This document shows positions 7,500 through 14,361 of a stretch of DNA of 35,692 nt, in pieces. The position numbers and the translations under genes are program-made. The notes beneath the pieces are model-generated. The model had not been told where the DNA came from. It searched no databases and saw only the letters and a list, made by a program, of their open reading frames with translations. The stretch lies in assembly GCA_019636275.1 (NCBI GenBank), contig JAHBXY010000097.1, positions 1-35,692 of the forward strand. Direction: 5' to 3'. Source of the DNA: Planctomycetota bacterium (lineage in GTDB: Bacteria > Planctomycetota > J058). Every line of letters begins with the position of its first letter. Position 1 is the stretch's first letter.

Positions 7500-9380
7500 G
7501 TGTCGGTCCTGTCCATATCATCCGAGGGGGTGCCCCCGCGCACCGTCGAGCTGACGCAGCCGATCATCACGATCGGGCGCTCGGTCGACAACGTGCTCGA
7601 GGTCCCGGACCCCAACATGTCGCGCCGGCACTGCGTGCTCGAGCTGCGCGAGTCGGGCGAGGTGATCCTCACCGACTGCAACTCGTCGAACGGGACGAAG
7701 GTCAACGGCGAGCGGATCGTCTCCCTCGAGCTGCGCCCAGGCGACGAGATCGAGTGCGGCTCGACGCGCATGCGCTTCGCCGCCTCCGCCGCCGAGCTGG
7801 GCCGCCTCGGCCCGGCGCGCCCCGGCGCGAGCGGGCGCGCCAGGGGCGCCGGCGGCGAGGGCGAGACCCTCATGGACCAGGGCTCCGCCGAGGCCGCGAC
7901 CGCCGCGCCGGCGGCGGTCACGAGCGTGCACGCGCGCTCGCCCACGGCGCGGGCGGCGCCCAAGGAGGCGGCCCTCCTCGCCCACGAGCGCGACGACCTG
8001 CGCAAGCTGCTCGAGATCACGAAGCGGCTCAACCAGGTCCACGACCTGCGCCGGCTGCTCGAGACGATCATCGACGCGGCGATCGAGCTCATGGCCGCCG
8101 AGCGCGGCTTCCTCATCCTGTTCTCGGCGGGCGAGCCGAAGATCGAGATCGCCCGCAGCCGCGCCCACGTGAACATCGCCGAGGCGCAGTCGTTCGTCTC
8201 CACGCAGGTGTGCCGGCAGGTGTTCGACTCGAACCAGCCGGTGTTGACGACCAACGCCCAGGCGGACGACCGCTTCGGCCGCTACAAGAGCGTCGTCGGG
8301 CTGAACCTGCGCTCGATCATGTGCGTGCCGTTCCGCATCAAGAACGAGATCTTCGGCACGGTCTACCTCGACGCGGCGCACGTGGGCGCCTTCTCCGAGC
8401 GCGACGTCGAGCTGCTCGAGGCCTTCTCCGACCAGGCGGCGCTGGCGATCGAGAACGCGCGCCTGTTCAAGGCCGACCGCCAGCGCGAGCGCATGGACCA
8501 GGAGCTGCGGATCGCCAGCCAGATCCAGCGCAAGCTCCTCCCGCGCAAGCTGCCGCAGATCCCCGGGATCGAGATCTACGGCTCCATGCACTCGGCCAAG
8601 GAGGTCGGGGGCGACTACTACGACGTCGTCCTGGCGCCCGACAAGAAGACGCTGTTCTTCTGCATGGGCGACGTCTCGGGCAAGGGCGTCCCCGCCGGCC
8701 TTGTCATGGCCAGCGCGCGGAGCATCCTGCGCACGCTCGTCGAGCGGGTCGGCTCGACGCGCGAGATCGTGCGCTCGCTCAACCGGCTCCTGTGCGAGGA
8801 CCTCGACCAGGAGATGTTCCTCTCGTTCGTGCTCATGCGCTACGACGTGGCCACGGGCTCGATCGAGTACACGGGCGCCGGCCACGAGAACATCCTCGTG
8901 TGGCGCGCGGCGACGCGCGACGTGGAGACGATCAAGACCGGCGGCATGGTCCTCGGGATCACGACGCGCATGGACGACGGGGTCAAGGCGCAGTCGCTCG
9001 AGCTGGGGATCAACGACGCGATCGTCCTCTACACGGACGGGGCCACCGAGGCGGTCAACGAGCAGGGCGAGGAGTTCAGGCTCGAGCGCCTGGTCGAGTC
9101 GGTGCGGCGCAGCGGGCACCTGCCGCCGAAGCACGCCCTGCAGGGGATCCTGGGCGACCTCCTGCGCTTCAAGGGGCGCGCCGCGCCGCGCGACGACATC
9201 ACGCTGCTCGTCGTGCGCCGCACCGACCCCGCGGCCCCGCCCGCGCCGCCGATCGACGCGCCGACCATGCGCTGGAACGACGAGGTCACCCGCCCGCACG
9301 GGCCCCAGCAGGGCGGCGGCGGCCTGGCCGACTGGTCGTTCATGGACCACTCGTCGTCGTCCGCTTCGGACCGCGGCTAG
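7500..9380 (+). CDS. FHA-GAF-PP2C (SpoIIE-type) phosphatase
   Basis: 626 residues from a GTG at 7500. An in-frame ATG at 7443 is possible, but it overlaps a TATGGT -10-like hexamer at 7442-7447. Domains: FHA at about 10-92 with the phosphothreonine-binding pattern GRS, SRRH at about 40 and SSNGT; a Gly/Ala linker; a GAF sensor at about 178-325; a short coiled coil with 'IASQIQRKLLP'; and a SpoIIE/RsbU-like PP2C domain at about 345-570. The metal-binding signatures are intact: GGDYYD near 370, GDVSGKG near 389 and YTDGATEA near 510. It probably dephosphorylates a Ser/Thr phosphoprotein, classically an anti-sigma antagonist, under control of the FHA and GAF domains. The C-terminal tail is disordered. 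Substrate unknown. Confidence 0.92.
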   Translation: MSVLSISSEGVPPRTVELTQPIITIGRSVDNVLEVPDPNMSRRHCVLELRESGEVILTDCNSSNGTKVNGERIVSLELRPGDEIECGSTRMRFAASAAELGRLGPARPGASGRARGAGGEGETLMDQGSAEAATAAPAAVTSVHARSPTARAAPKEAALLAHERDDLRKLLEITKRLNQVHDLRRLLETIIDAAIELMAAERGFLILFSAGEPKIEIARSRAHVNIAEAQSFVSTQVCRQVFDSNQPVLTTNAQADDRFGRYKSVVGLNLRSIMCVPFRIKNEIFGTVYLDAAHVGAFSERDVELLEAFSDQAALAIENARLFKADRQRERMDQELRIASQIQRKLLPRKLPQIPGIEIYGSMHSAKEVGGDYYDVVLAPDKKTLFFCMGDVSGKGVPAGLVMASARSILRTLVERVGSTREIVRSLNRLLCEDLDQEMFLSFVLMRYDVATGSIEYTGAGHENILVWRAATRDVETIKTGGMVLGITTRMDDGVKAQSLELGINDAIVLYTDGATEAVNEQGEEFRLERLVESVRRSGHLPPKHALQGILGDLLRFKGRAAPRDDITLLVVRRTDPAAPPAPPIDAPTMRWNDEVTRPHGPQQGGGGLADWSFMDHSSSSASDRG

Positions 9381-9396
9381 CCACGACCTCCCGCGG

Positions 9397-9420
9397 CCCC
9401 CCCACCTCAGCGAGGGGGGT
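9397..9420. terminator. Possible hairpin between convergent genes
   Basis: A C-rich run (CCCCACCTC) followed by AGC and GAGGGGGG can fold into a short stem with one mismatch. It lies just after the PP2C stop at 9380 and overlaps the stop of the minus-strand gene at 9407. There is no T tract. It may serve both strands. Weak evidence. Confidence 0.3.
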
Positions 9421-10267
9421 AGGCGGCGGTCGCGCCGCGGGCGCGCGCAGGGCGGAAGAGCGCGGCGAACGCGCTCGTCGCGCGCAGATGCGCCAGGTCC
9501 GGGTCCTCGTCACGCGCCCAGCGCAGGTGCTCGATCTCGTGACCGAGCAGACCGTCGAGGTCGTCGGGCGGGCCGTCGAGGGCAGCGAGGATGTGCTGCT
9601 GGGTGCGCGCGGCGACTGCGCGCTGACGGCGCTGCAGGTCGTCGCGAAGGAGGGTGAGCGCCCGCGCCCCGGCGGCGTGGCGCGCCTGATCCGACGCCTG
9701 CGCGGCGACGCGGGCGGCCGCGCAGGCGGCGTCGTAGACGACGCCCGCGCCCGGATCGACCCTCACCGTGTCATCGGCCAGGGCCGCCCCGAACAACGCG
9801 TCGGCGCGCTGGACGTCGCCCGCGCGCAGGCACGTCCGCGCCAGGATCGCCGCTTCGGCCGGCGAGGACGGCTCACCGAGCGCCTCCGGCCGGGGCCCGC
9901 GCGCGCGTAGGTGCAGGGGCGCGGAGGTGTGGTGGCGCGCGGTCGCCGTCAGGAACCAGCCGCCCTCGAGCCCTAGCAGCTCACCCGCGTCCGCGGCGAA
10001 GGCCAACGTGAGGGCGCCGCTCGCCGGCGGGTCGATGAGCAGGTGCCGCCCGACGACGACCGGGGACACGCGGACCGCGGGCTCCTCGTCGGCGTATGCG
10101 TGGAGGACGAGGGCGCGCGCCCAGGCGGCGGCCTGCGACGGGTGATCGTCGATGACCAGCGCTCCGAAGACCCAGCCCGCCTCCGGCTCGGGCGTCGTCA
10201 GGGTCAGCCCGGGCCCCGCGGCGGGCGTGAAGCGGGTCGTAGAGAAGTGGACTGGCGCGCGGAGCAC
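9407..10267 (-). CDS. TPR-like protein of unknown function, operon end
   Basis: 286 residues from a GTG with an AGGAGG site just upstream. The start lies 2 bases after the stop of the preceding gene, so it should be translationally coupled. The N-terminal half (1-150) is beta-rich with no recognised family. The C-terminal half is helical with 'VVYDAACAAARVA' and 'DEDPDLAHLR', which matches the TPR-like tail often seen in planctomycete kinases and lipoproteins. A HEIEH string near the C-terminus falls inside this helical tail, at the place where relatives have a histidine-tryptophan pattern, and is not taken as a zinc site. It is the last gene of the metalloprotease operon. Function unknown. 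Confidence 0.7.
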   Translation of the reverse strand: MLRAPVHFSTTRFTPAAGPGLTLTTPEPEAGWVFGALVIDDHPSQAAAWARALVLHAYADEEPAVRVSPVVVGRHLLIDPPASGALTLAFAADAGELLGLEGGWFLTATARHHTSAPLHLRARGPRPEALGEPSSPAEAAILARTCLRAGDVQRADALFGAALADDTVRVDPGAGVVYDAACAAARVAAQASDQARHAAGARALTLLRDDLQRRQRAVAARTQQHILAALDGPPDDLDGLLGHEIEHLRWARDEDPDLAHLRATSAFAALFRPARARGATAAYPPR

Positions 10268-10269
10268 GA

Positions 10270-10725
10270 TCAGCCCTCCTCGCCCGGGGGCGCGGGCGGG
10301 CGCACCTCGACCGCGCACGCGGGCGAGACCAGGTCCCTGAGCGCGGCGCGCACGTAGACGGTCACGGGCCGCGTCAGGCCGTGGACGTCGATCCGCGCGG
10401 TCGCCGACCCGCCGTACGCGCCCGCGAACCCGTCCGCTGGCGGCGGCGCCCCGCGCCAGTTGGGGCCGGGGGGCTCGCGGTGGACCTCGCCGTCGACGAG
10501 CAGCTCGGCCGCGAACAGGCCCGCGTCGGGGATGTCGACCAGGAGCGCGACCGCCTCGTGCAGCCGCGCGTAGGCGAGCGCGACGTCGCGCGGCGCGCAG
10601 AAACCGACGAGGACCACCACCCCTCCGTCGGCCGCAGGCAGCGCGCTCACGGCCAGACCCGGCGAGGTCACGGTCGGGTGCGCGGGCGTCGTTCGCCGGC
10701 CCGCCGCCGAGATGACGACCCTCAC
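10270..10725 (-). CDS. Small hypothetical protein of the metalloprotease operon
   Basis: 151 residues from a GTG that overlaps the stop of the upstream metalloprotease gene by 4 bp (GTGA), a sign of translational coupling. The sequence is beta-rich with alternating hydrophobic residues ('GVVVLVGFCAPRDVALAYA', 'AELLVDGEVHREPPGPNW', 'TVYVRAALRDLV'). No signal peptide, membrane segment or known motif was found. The constant order with a metalloprotease and a TPR-like protein suggests a role as chaperone, inhibitor or partner, but this rests on context only. Confidence 0.7.
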   Translation of the reverse strand: MRVVISAAGRRTTPAHPTVTSPGLAVSALPAADGGVVVLVGFCAPRDVALAYARLHEAVALLVDIPDAGLFAAELLVDGEVHREPPGPNWRGAPPPADGFAGAYGGSATARIDVHGLTRPVTVYVRAALRDLVSPACAVEVRPPAPPGEEG

Positions 10726-12047
10726 GACCAGTCCTTGCGCGGCCCCAGGAGGCCGAGGTCGACCAGCCTCAGGTCGATCGTACACGAGGGGCAGAAGGCG
10801 GTGTCCGCGCGGGCATCGGGGCCGCCGGCGTGGTACATGACGCACAGCCGGTCGCGGTCGAAGACCATCTTGCCGCGCGCGGGCTTCGCGTTGGTGCTGC
10901 AGTGAGGCCCCACGCCGCCCATCCCCTCGTAGTAGCGCTGGTTCTCCTCCGCGCCGCGCGGGTGGAGCGCGCGGCCAGGCCGGACGAGCCCGAGCGCGTG
11001 CCCGACCTCGTGGATCACGATCCGGGCGATGGTCTTCGCGTCCAGAGCGCCGCCCGCGGCCTTCTTCGTGGCCACGGCGACGAGGTTCTTGCCGTCGGAC
11101 CAGCCGAGGAAGCCGGCCTCGACGACCTCGAACCGGAGCGAGAGCATCGGCGAGTTCGAGCCGCCGAAGTGCTCCTCGACGAACGCGCGGCCGAGGTTGA
11201 AGACGATGTCCGTGTCGTTCTTCCGCCGCGCCTTCGACTTCACGTCGACCACGCCGTACGACATGACGCCGAAGTCGAGCGTCGCCTCGAGCACCGGCTG
11301 CGGCGCGAGCTTCGAGGTCCAATCCGCCGGGATCGCGCCGACCACGAGCTCGCCCGAGCGGACCACCTCGCGCTCGACACGCCCGACGATCCTGAGGTCG
11401 TAGTACTGCTCGAGCTTGCCCAGGACGAACACGCGCAGGTGCCCGAAGGCGGGCTTCACGGGCGGGAGCTGGTTTCCCTTGAAGAACGCGCCCAGCCCCT
11501 TGCGGAAGTCATCCGGCGTCGGCTGTCGGTGGGTCCGGTCGACGTCCATCCCCTCCGGGTCGAGGCCCTTGTAGAGGGGCCGGTCGCCCTCGTCCGTCTT
11601 GACCTTGGCCTTGACATCGAGGGTGATCCCGACCCGGTCGAAGGCCGCCCGGACGAGCGGGATGGCGGCGTCCCAGGCGGCGAGGGCGGCTCCGTCCACG
11701 TGGTAGACCGTGACCGGGACGGTCTGGCGGGTGACCACGGTCACGTCCTTGACCACCTCGCTCGCGCCGCCCACGGTCCGTGCGCTCAGGCGATAGCGCT
11801 CACCGGAGGCCGGGGCGAACTGGACGAAGTTCGACCAGCCCTCGGCGGTCCCGGTGGCCGTCGCCGCGCCGATCCGGGCGCGCCGGCCCGGGTCGACGTA
11901 CTTCGCGTCCAGGTTGCCGGGGTCGGGGGTCAGCTCCCACGCGGTCTTGACGCCCTCCCCGGAGCCGGACCTCGGCGTCGCCTTGACCGGAACCGTGGTG
12001 CTCCACGTGATGTCGACCGGCGTCGGCGCCGGTGCCTCGCCGCTCAT
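10722..12047 (-). CDS. Metzincin-like zinc metalloprotease
   Basis: 441 residues; the ATG has a strong AGGAGG site. The N-terminal 110 residues are beta-rich. The middle has a matrixin-like substrate fold with 'TVYHVDGAALAAWDAAIPLV'. The zinc motif is H346-E347-V-G-H350-A-L-G353, and a Met-turn-like CVMYH lies at 402-406. In metzincins the third ligand sits six residues after the second histidine; here that position is Arg356, so the third ligand must come from elsewhere (H362 or H382 are candidates) or the enzyme is atypical. Four cysteines (383, 402, 419, 422) surround the Met-turn and could form disulfides or a second metal site. No signal peptide is seen. It is the second gene of a four-gene operon after a zinc-ribbon gene. 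Confidence 0.78.
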   Translation of the reverse strand: MSGEAPAPTPVDITWSTTVPVKATPRSGSGEGVKTAWELTPDPGNLDAKYVDPGRRARIGAATATGTAEGWSNFVQFAPASGERYRLSARTVGGASEVVKDVTVVTRQTVPVTVYHVDGAALAAWDAAIPLVRAAFDRVGITLDVKAKVKTDEGDRPLYKGLDPEGMDVDRTHRQPTPDDFRKGLGAFFKGNQLPPVKPAFGHLRVFVLGKLEQYYDLRIVGRVEREVVRSGELVVGAIPADWTSKLAPQPVLEATLDFGVMSYGVVDVKSKARRKNDTDIVFNLGRAFVEEHFGGSNSPMLSLRFEVVEAGFLGWSDGKNLVAVATKKAAGGALDAKTIARIVIHEVGHALGLVRPGRALHPRGAEENQRYYEGMGGVGPHCSTNAKPARGKMVFDRDRLCVMYHAGGPDARADTAFCPSCTIDLRLVDLGLLGPRKDWS

Positions 12048-12084
12048 GCGGACCTCCTGCTTCCGTGGGACGCCCCGCCGCCGC

Positions 12085-12825
12085 TCACGCGGCGTCGTCC
12101 TGCGCGACGGGTTCGAGGACGAGGTCGAGGTCGCCGATCGTCGGGACCTCGCCGCCGCCGTCGGCGCCGGCGTCCTCCTCGTCCCCGGTGACCGGCGAGA
12201 GCACGAGGTCGAGCCCGAGGTCGTCGTCGTCCTCGTCGTCGTCCTCGTCGTCCGTCGGTAGCGCCCGCGCGGGCTTTCCGAGCGCGGCGACCTCGATGCC
12301 CGGCGCGAAGCCGCCAGGCGCGCCCTCGGACACGTCGACGACGTGCACTCCCGGGAAGGTCGGCGCCTCCCCCTCGCCGCGCACGAGGAGCACGAGGACG
12401 TCGACCGAGCCGTCGTCGCGGAGCGCGGGCGCGCCCTCGAACGCGAGCGCCAGCTCCGCCGCCTCGAGCGTAGCGAAGTTCACCGTGAGCTCGACCGTGA
12501 GGTCCTTGTGCTTGTTCGGGAACAGGCGGACGCGCAGCAGCCGGCGCGGCGGCGGCCAGTGCCCGCGCGCGGCGACCCGGGCCGCGGCCGCCTTGCTCAT
12601 GACCGGCGCGCGCTCGGCCGGTACGAGCTCGGCCTCCTGCTCCGGGGCCTCGGGCGGCCACGTCGCTGCGGCGACGCCGCGCAGGAGCACCAGCTTCTTC
12701 TTGCCGAGGACGAACGCGCGCGTCTGGTTCGCCACCATCGTCCAGGTGGACTTGGACGTGCCACAGCCCGGGCACACCTCGTCGTCGACCTGGGTCGTCT
12801 GGCAGCTGGGGCACTCCCACGGCAT
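12085..12825 (-). CDS. Zinc-ribbon protein with acidic tail, operon head
   Basis: 246 residues. It begins MPWECPSC, with a C5-x2-C8...C18-x2-C21 zinc ribbon in the first 25 residues. A basic segment follows ('TRAFVLGKKKLVLLRG'), then an alpha/beta domain (about 85-180) with 'LRVRLFPNKHKDLTVELTVN'. The C-terminal quarter is strongly acidic, with a run of Asp/Glu after 'ALPTD'. A second in-frame ATG at 12855 would add ten residues; neither start has a good ribosome binding site. The stop lies 37 bp before the metalloprotease start. The family was not recognised. The zinc ribbon and acidic tail suggest a binding or adaptor protein rather than an enzyme. Confidence 0.75.
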   Translation of the reverse strand: MPWECPSCQTTQVDDEVCPGCGTSKSTWTMVANQTRAFVLGKKKLVLLRGVAAATWPPEAPEQEAELVPAERAPVMSKAAAARVAARGHWPPPRRLLRVRLFPNKHKDLTVELTVNFATLEAAELALAFEGAPALRDDGSVDVLVLLVRGEGEAPTFPGVHVVDVSEGAPGGFAPGIEVAALGKPARALPTDDEDDDEDDDDLGLDLVLSPVTGDEEDAGADGGGEVPTIGDLDLVLEPVAQDDAA

Positions 12826-12875
12826 GGCTGGAGCATACGCGCGGCGCCTGGGCATACCAAGGTGACGACGGCCGG

Positions 12876-13781
12876 TCAGACCTTCTCGGTCACGCGCATC
12901 TTGGCGCTCCGCGCCCGCGGGTTCCGGTCGCACTCCTCGTCGGTCGGCCGGAGCGGCTTCTTCGTCAGGGGGCGGCCCGTGCCGTCCTGCTTGCGGGCGC
13001 GGGCGAAGGTCTTCACCGGCCGGTCCTCGAGCGAGTGGAACGAGATCACGGCCAGCCGCCCGCCGGGCGCGAGCAGGTCCCACAGGGCCGGCAGGGCGCG
13101 GTCGAGCTGGCCCAGCTCGTCGTTGACGGCCAGGCGCAGGGCCTGGAAGGTGCGCGTGGCCGGGTGGATCCGCTCGCGCCCGCGCGGGCGCGGCACGGCG
13201 CGACGAACGACCTCGGCCAGCGCCTCGGTCGTCTCGAGCGGCGCCTGGCGCCGCGCGGCCACGATCGCCCGGGCGATCCGGCGCGAGAGGCGCTCCTCGC
13301 CGAGCTGGTAGATCAGGTCGGCCAGCTCGCCCTCGGGCGTCTCGTTGACCAGCGCCCGCGCCGTGAGCGGGGCCGTCGGGTCCATGCGCATGTCGAGCGG
13401 CCCCGGGCGCGAGAACGAGAAGCCGCGCTCGGGCCGGTCGAGCTGCATGGACGAGACGCCCAGGTCCAGCAGCGCCGCCCGGAACGGGCCCAGGCCGCGC
13501 TCGCGTGCGATCGCGGGGCCGTCGGCGTAGGCGGCGCGCACGAGGGTCGCCCGGTCGCCGAACGGCGCCAGGCGCGCGCGGGCGAGCTCGAGCGCGTCCG
13601 GGTCGCGGTCGCAGCCGAGGAGCCGCGCCTCGGGGCAGGCCTCGAGGAGCAGCGCCGCGTGGCCGCCGGCGCCGAGCGTCCCGTCGAACACCCAGGCCCC
13701 GGGCACCTCGCGCAGGGGCGGGCCGAGGAGGTCGAGGACCTCGGCGGCGAGGACGGGCTGGTGAGGGCTGGGCGCGGTCAT
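12876..13781 (-). CDS. rsmH: 16S rRNA (cytosine1402-N4)-methyltransferase RsmH
   Basis: 301 residues, the normal length. RsmH (MraW) uses S-adenosylmethionine to methylate N4 of C1402 in the ribosomal P site. The N-terminal HQPVLAAEVLDLL, the SAM-binding 'FDGTLGAGGHA', 'LLGCDRDPDALE', 'LLDLGVSSMQLD', 'RGFSFSRPGPLDMRMD', 'RTFQALRLAVNDEL' and 'VISFHSLEDR' are all present in family order, with 'NPRARSAKMRV' at the end. The gene normally sits in the dcw cluster after mraZ and before ftsL/ftsI. Here its neighbours are a zinc-ribbon operon and an immunity-like gene, as expected in lineages with a dispersed division cluster. Confidence 0.96.
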   Translation of the reverse strand: MTAPSPHQPVLAAEVLDLLGPPLREVPGAWVFDGTLGAGGHAALLLEACPEARLLGCDRDPDALELARARLAPFGDRATLVRAAYADGPAIARERGLGPFRAALLDLGVSSMQLDRPERGFSFSRPGPLDMRMDPTAPLTARALVNETPEGELADLIYQLGEERLSRRIARAIVAARRQAPLETTEALAEVVRRAVPRPRGRERIHPATRTFQALRLAVNDELGQLDRALPALWDLLAPGGRLAVISFHSLEDRPVKTFARARKQDGTGRPLTKKPLRPTDEECDRNPRARSAKMRVTEKV

Positions 13782-13809
13782 GGGCGGCGGGGCCGACCTT
13801 ACCAGGCGG

Positions 13810-14354
13810 TCACCCCTCCCAGAGCAGCTCGAAGGCGAAGCCCGTCAGGCCGGCGTCCTCGATCGCGCGGCGGGTGGCCTCGTCGCAGAGCACGTCGCCC
13901 GCCTGGGGGACCCGGAAGAGCGGGCGCACCCGATCGGGGAGGAAGTGCCACACCTTCACGCCGATCTGCAGGTCCCCGACACAGTCGGGCTCCGACCGCT
14001 CCACGTCGAGCGCGTCGACCTCCCACACGTGCGCGAGCAGCAGGTCGTCGCCCTCGCAGGTGGCGGGGAGGAGCTCGCCGCAGCTCGGGAACAGGTGGCC
14101 GAGGACGCCCGCCGCCCTCGGCTGAGCGCGAGGATCGGCGGCAGGAAGAACGGCTGGTCCGGCTTCCTGTCCCGCCGTCCGCCCACCCAGCTGAGCTCGA
14201 GGCCTCGCCACGAGTCGCGGAGGGGGGCGTTGCCCATGAACGCCTGGGTGATCGCGGACCGGACGGGGTGACCACCGCCGCGGAGCGCCTCGGCGACGTC
14301 GATCGCCTTGTTGCGGTGGCCTGAGGTCTCCAGCGCGTAGATCCGCGGGCCCAC
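13810..14354 (-). pseudogene. Imm11-family (DUF1629) immunity protein, frameshifted
   Basis: Two minus-strand frames together give one protein of about 180 residues. Frame one (GTG at 14354, AGGGCGAGG site) reads from MGPRIYALETSGH through 'GNAPLRDSWRGLEL' to 'LPPILALS'. The match then moves to another frame: 'AAGVLGHLFPSCGELLP', 'WEVDALDVERSE', 'VRPLFRVPQAG' and 'IEDAGLTGFAFELLWEG'. This order matches Imm11 proteins, including the LS-x-RA segment, the LD..RSE segment and the C-terminal EAGLTG-x-x-F. Restoring one G to the plus-strand sequence near 14120 (CCC read as CC on the coding strand) joins the frames. Such proteins neutralise toxins of contact-dependent or polymorphic systems. The start lies 7 bp after the stop of the 683-residue exported protein. 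Either a true pseudogene or a consensus error. Confidence 0.75.
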
Positions 14355-14361
14355 CCTCGCC

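Noticed and set aside
9407..9600. HEIEH string as a zinc protease motif
   Set aside because: It lies inside a TPR-like tail ending in DPDLAHLR, where related proteins have other residues at these places; there is no third ligand pattern.
6365..9910. A 1181-residue plus-strand frame over clpS and the PP2C gene
   Set aside because: It runs out of frame through two clear genes with known motifs and has no domain of its own.
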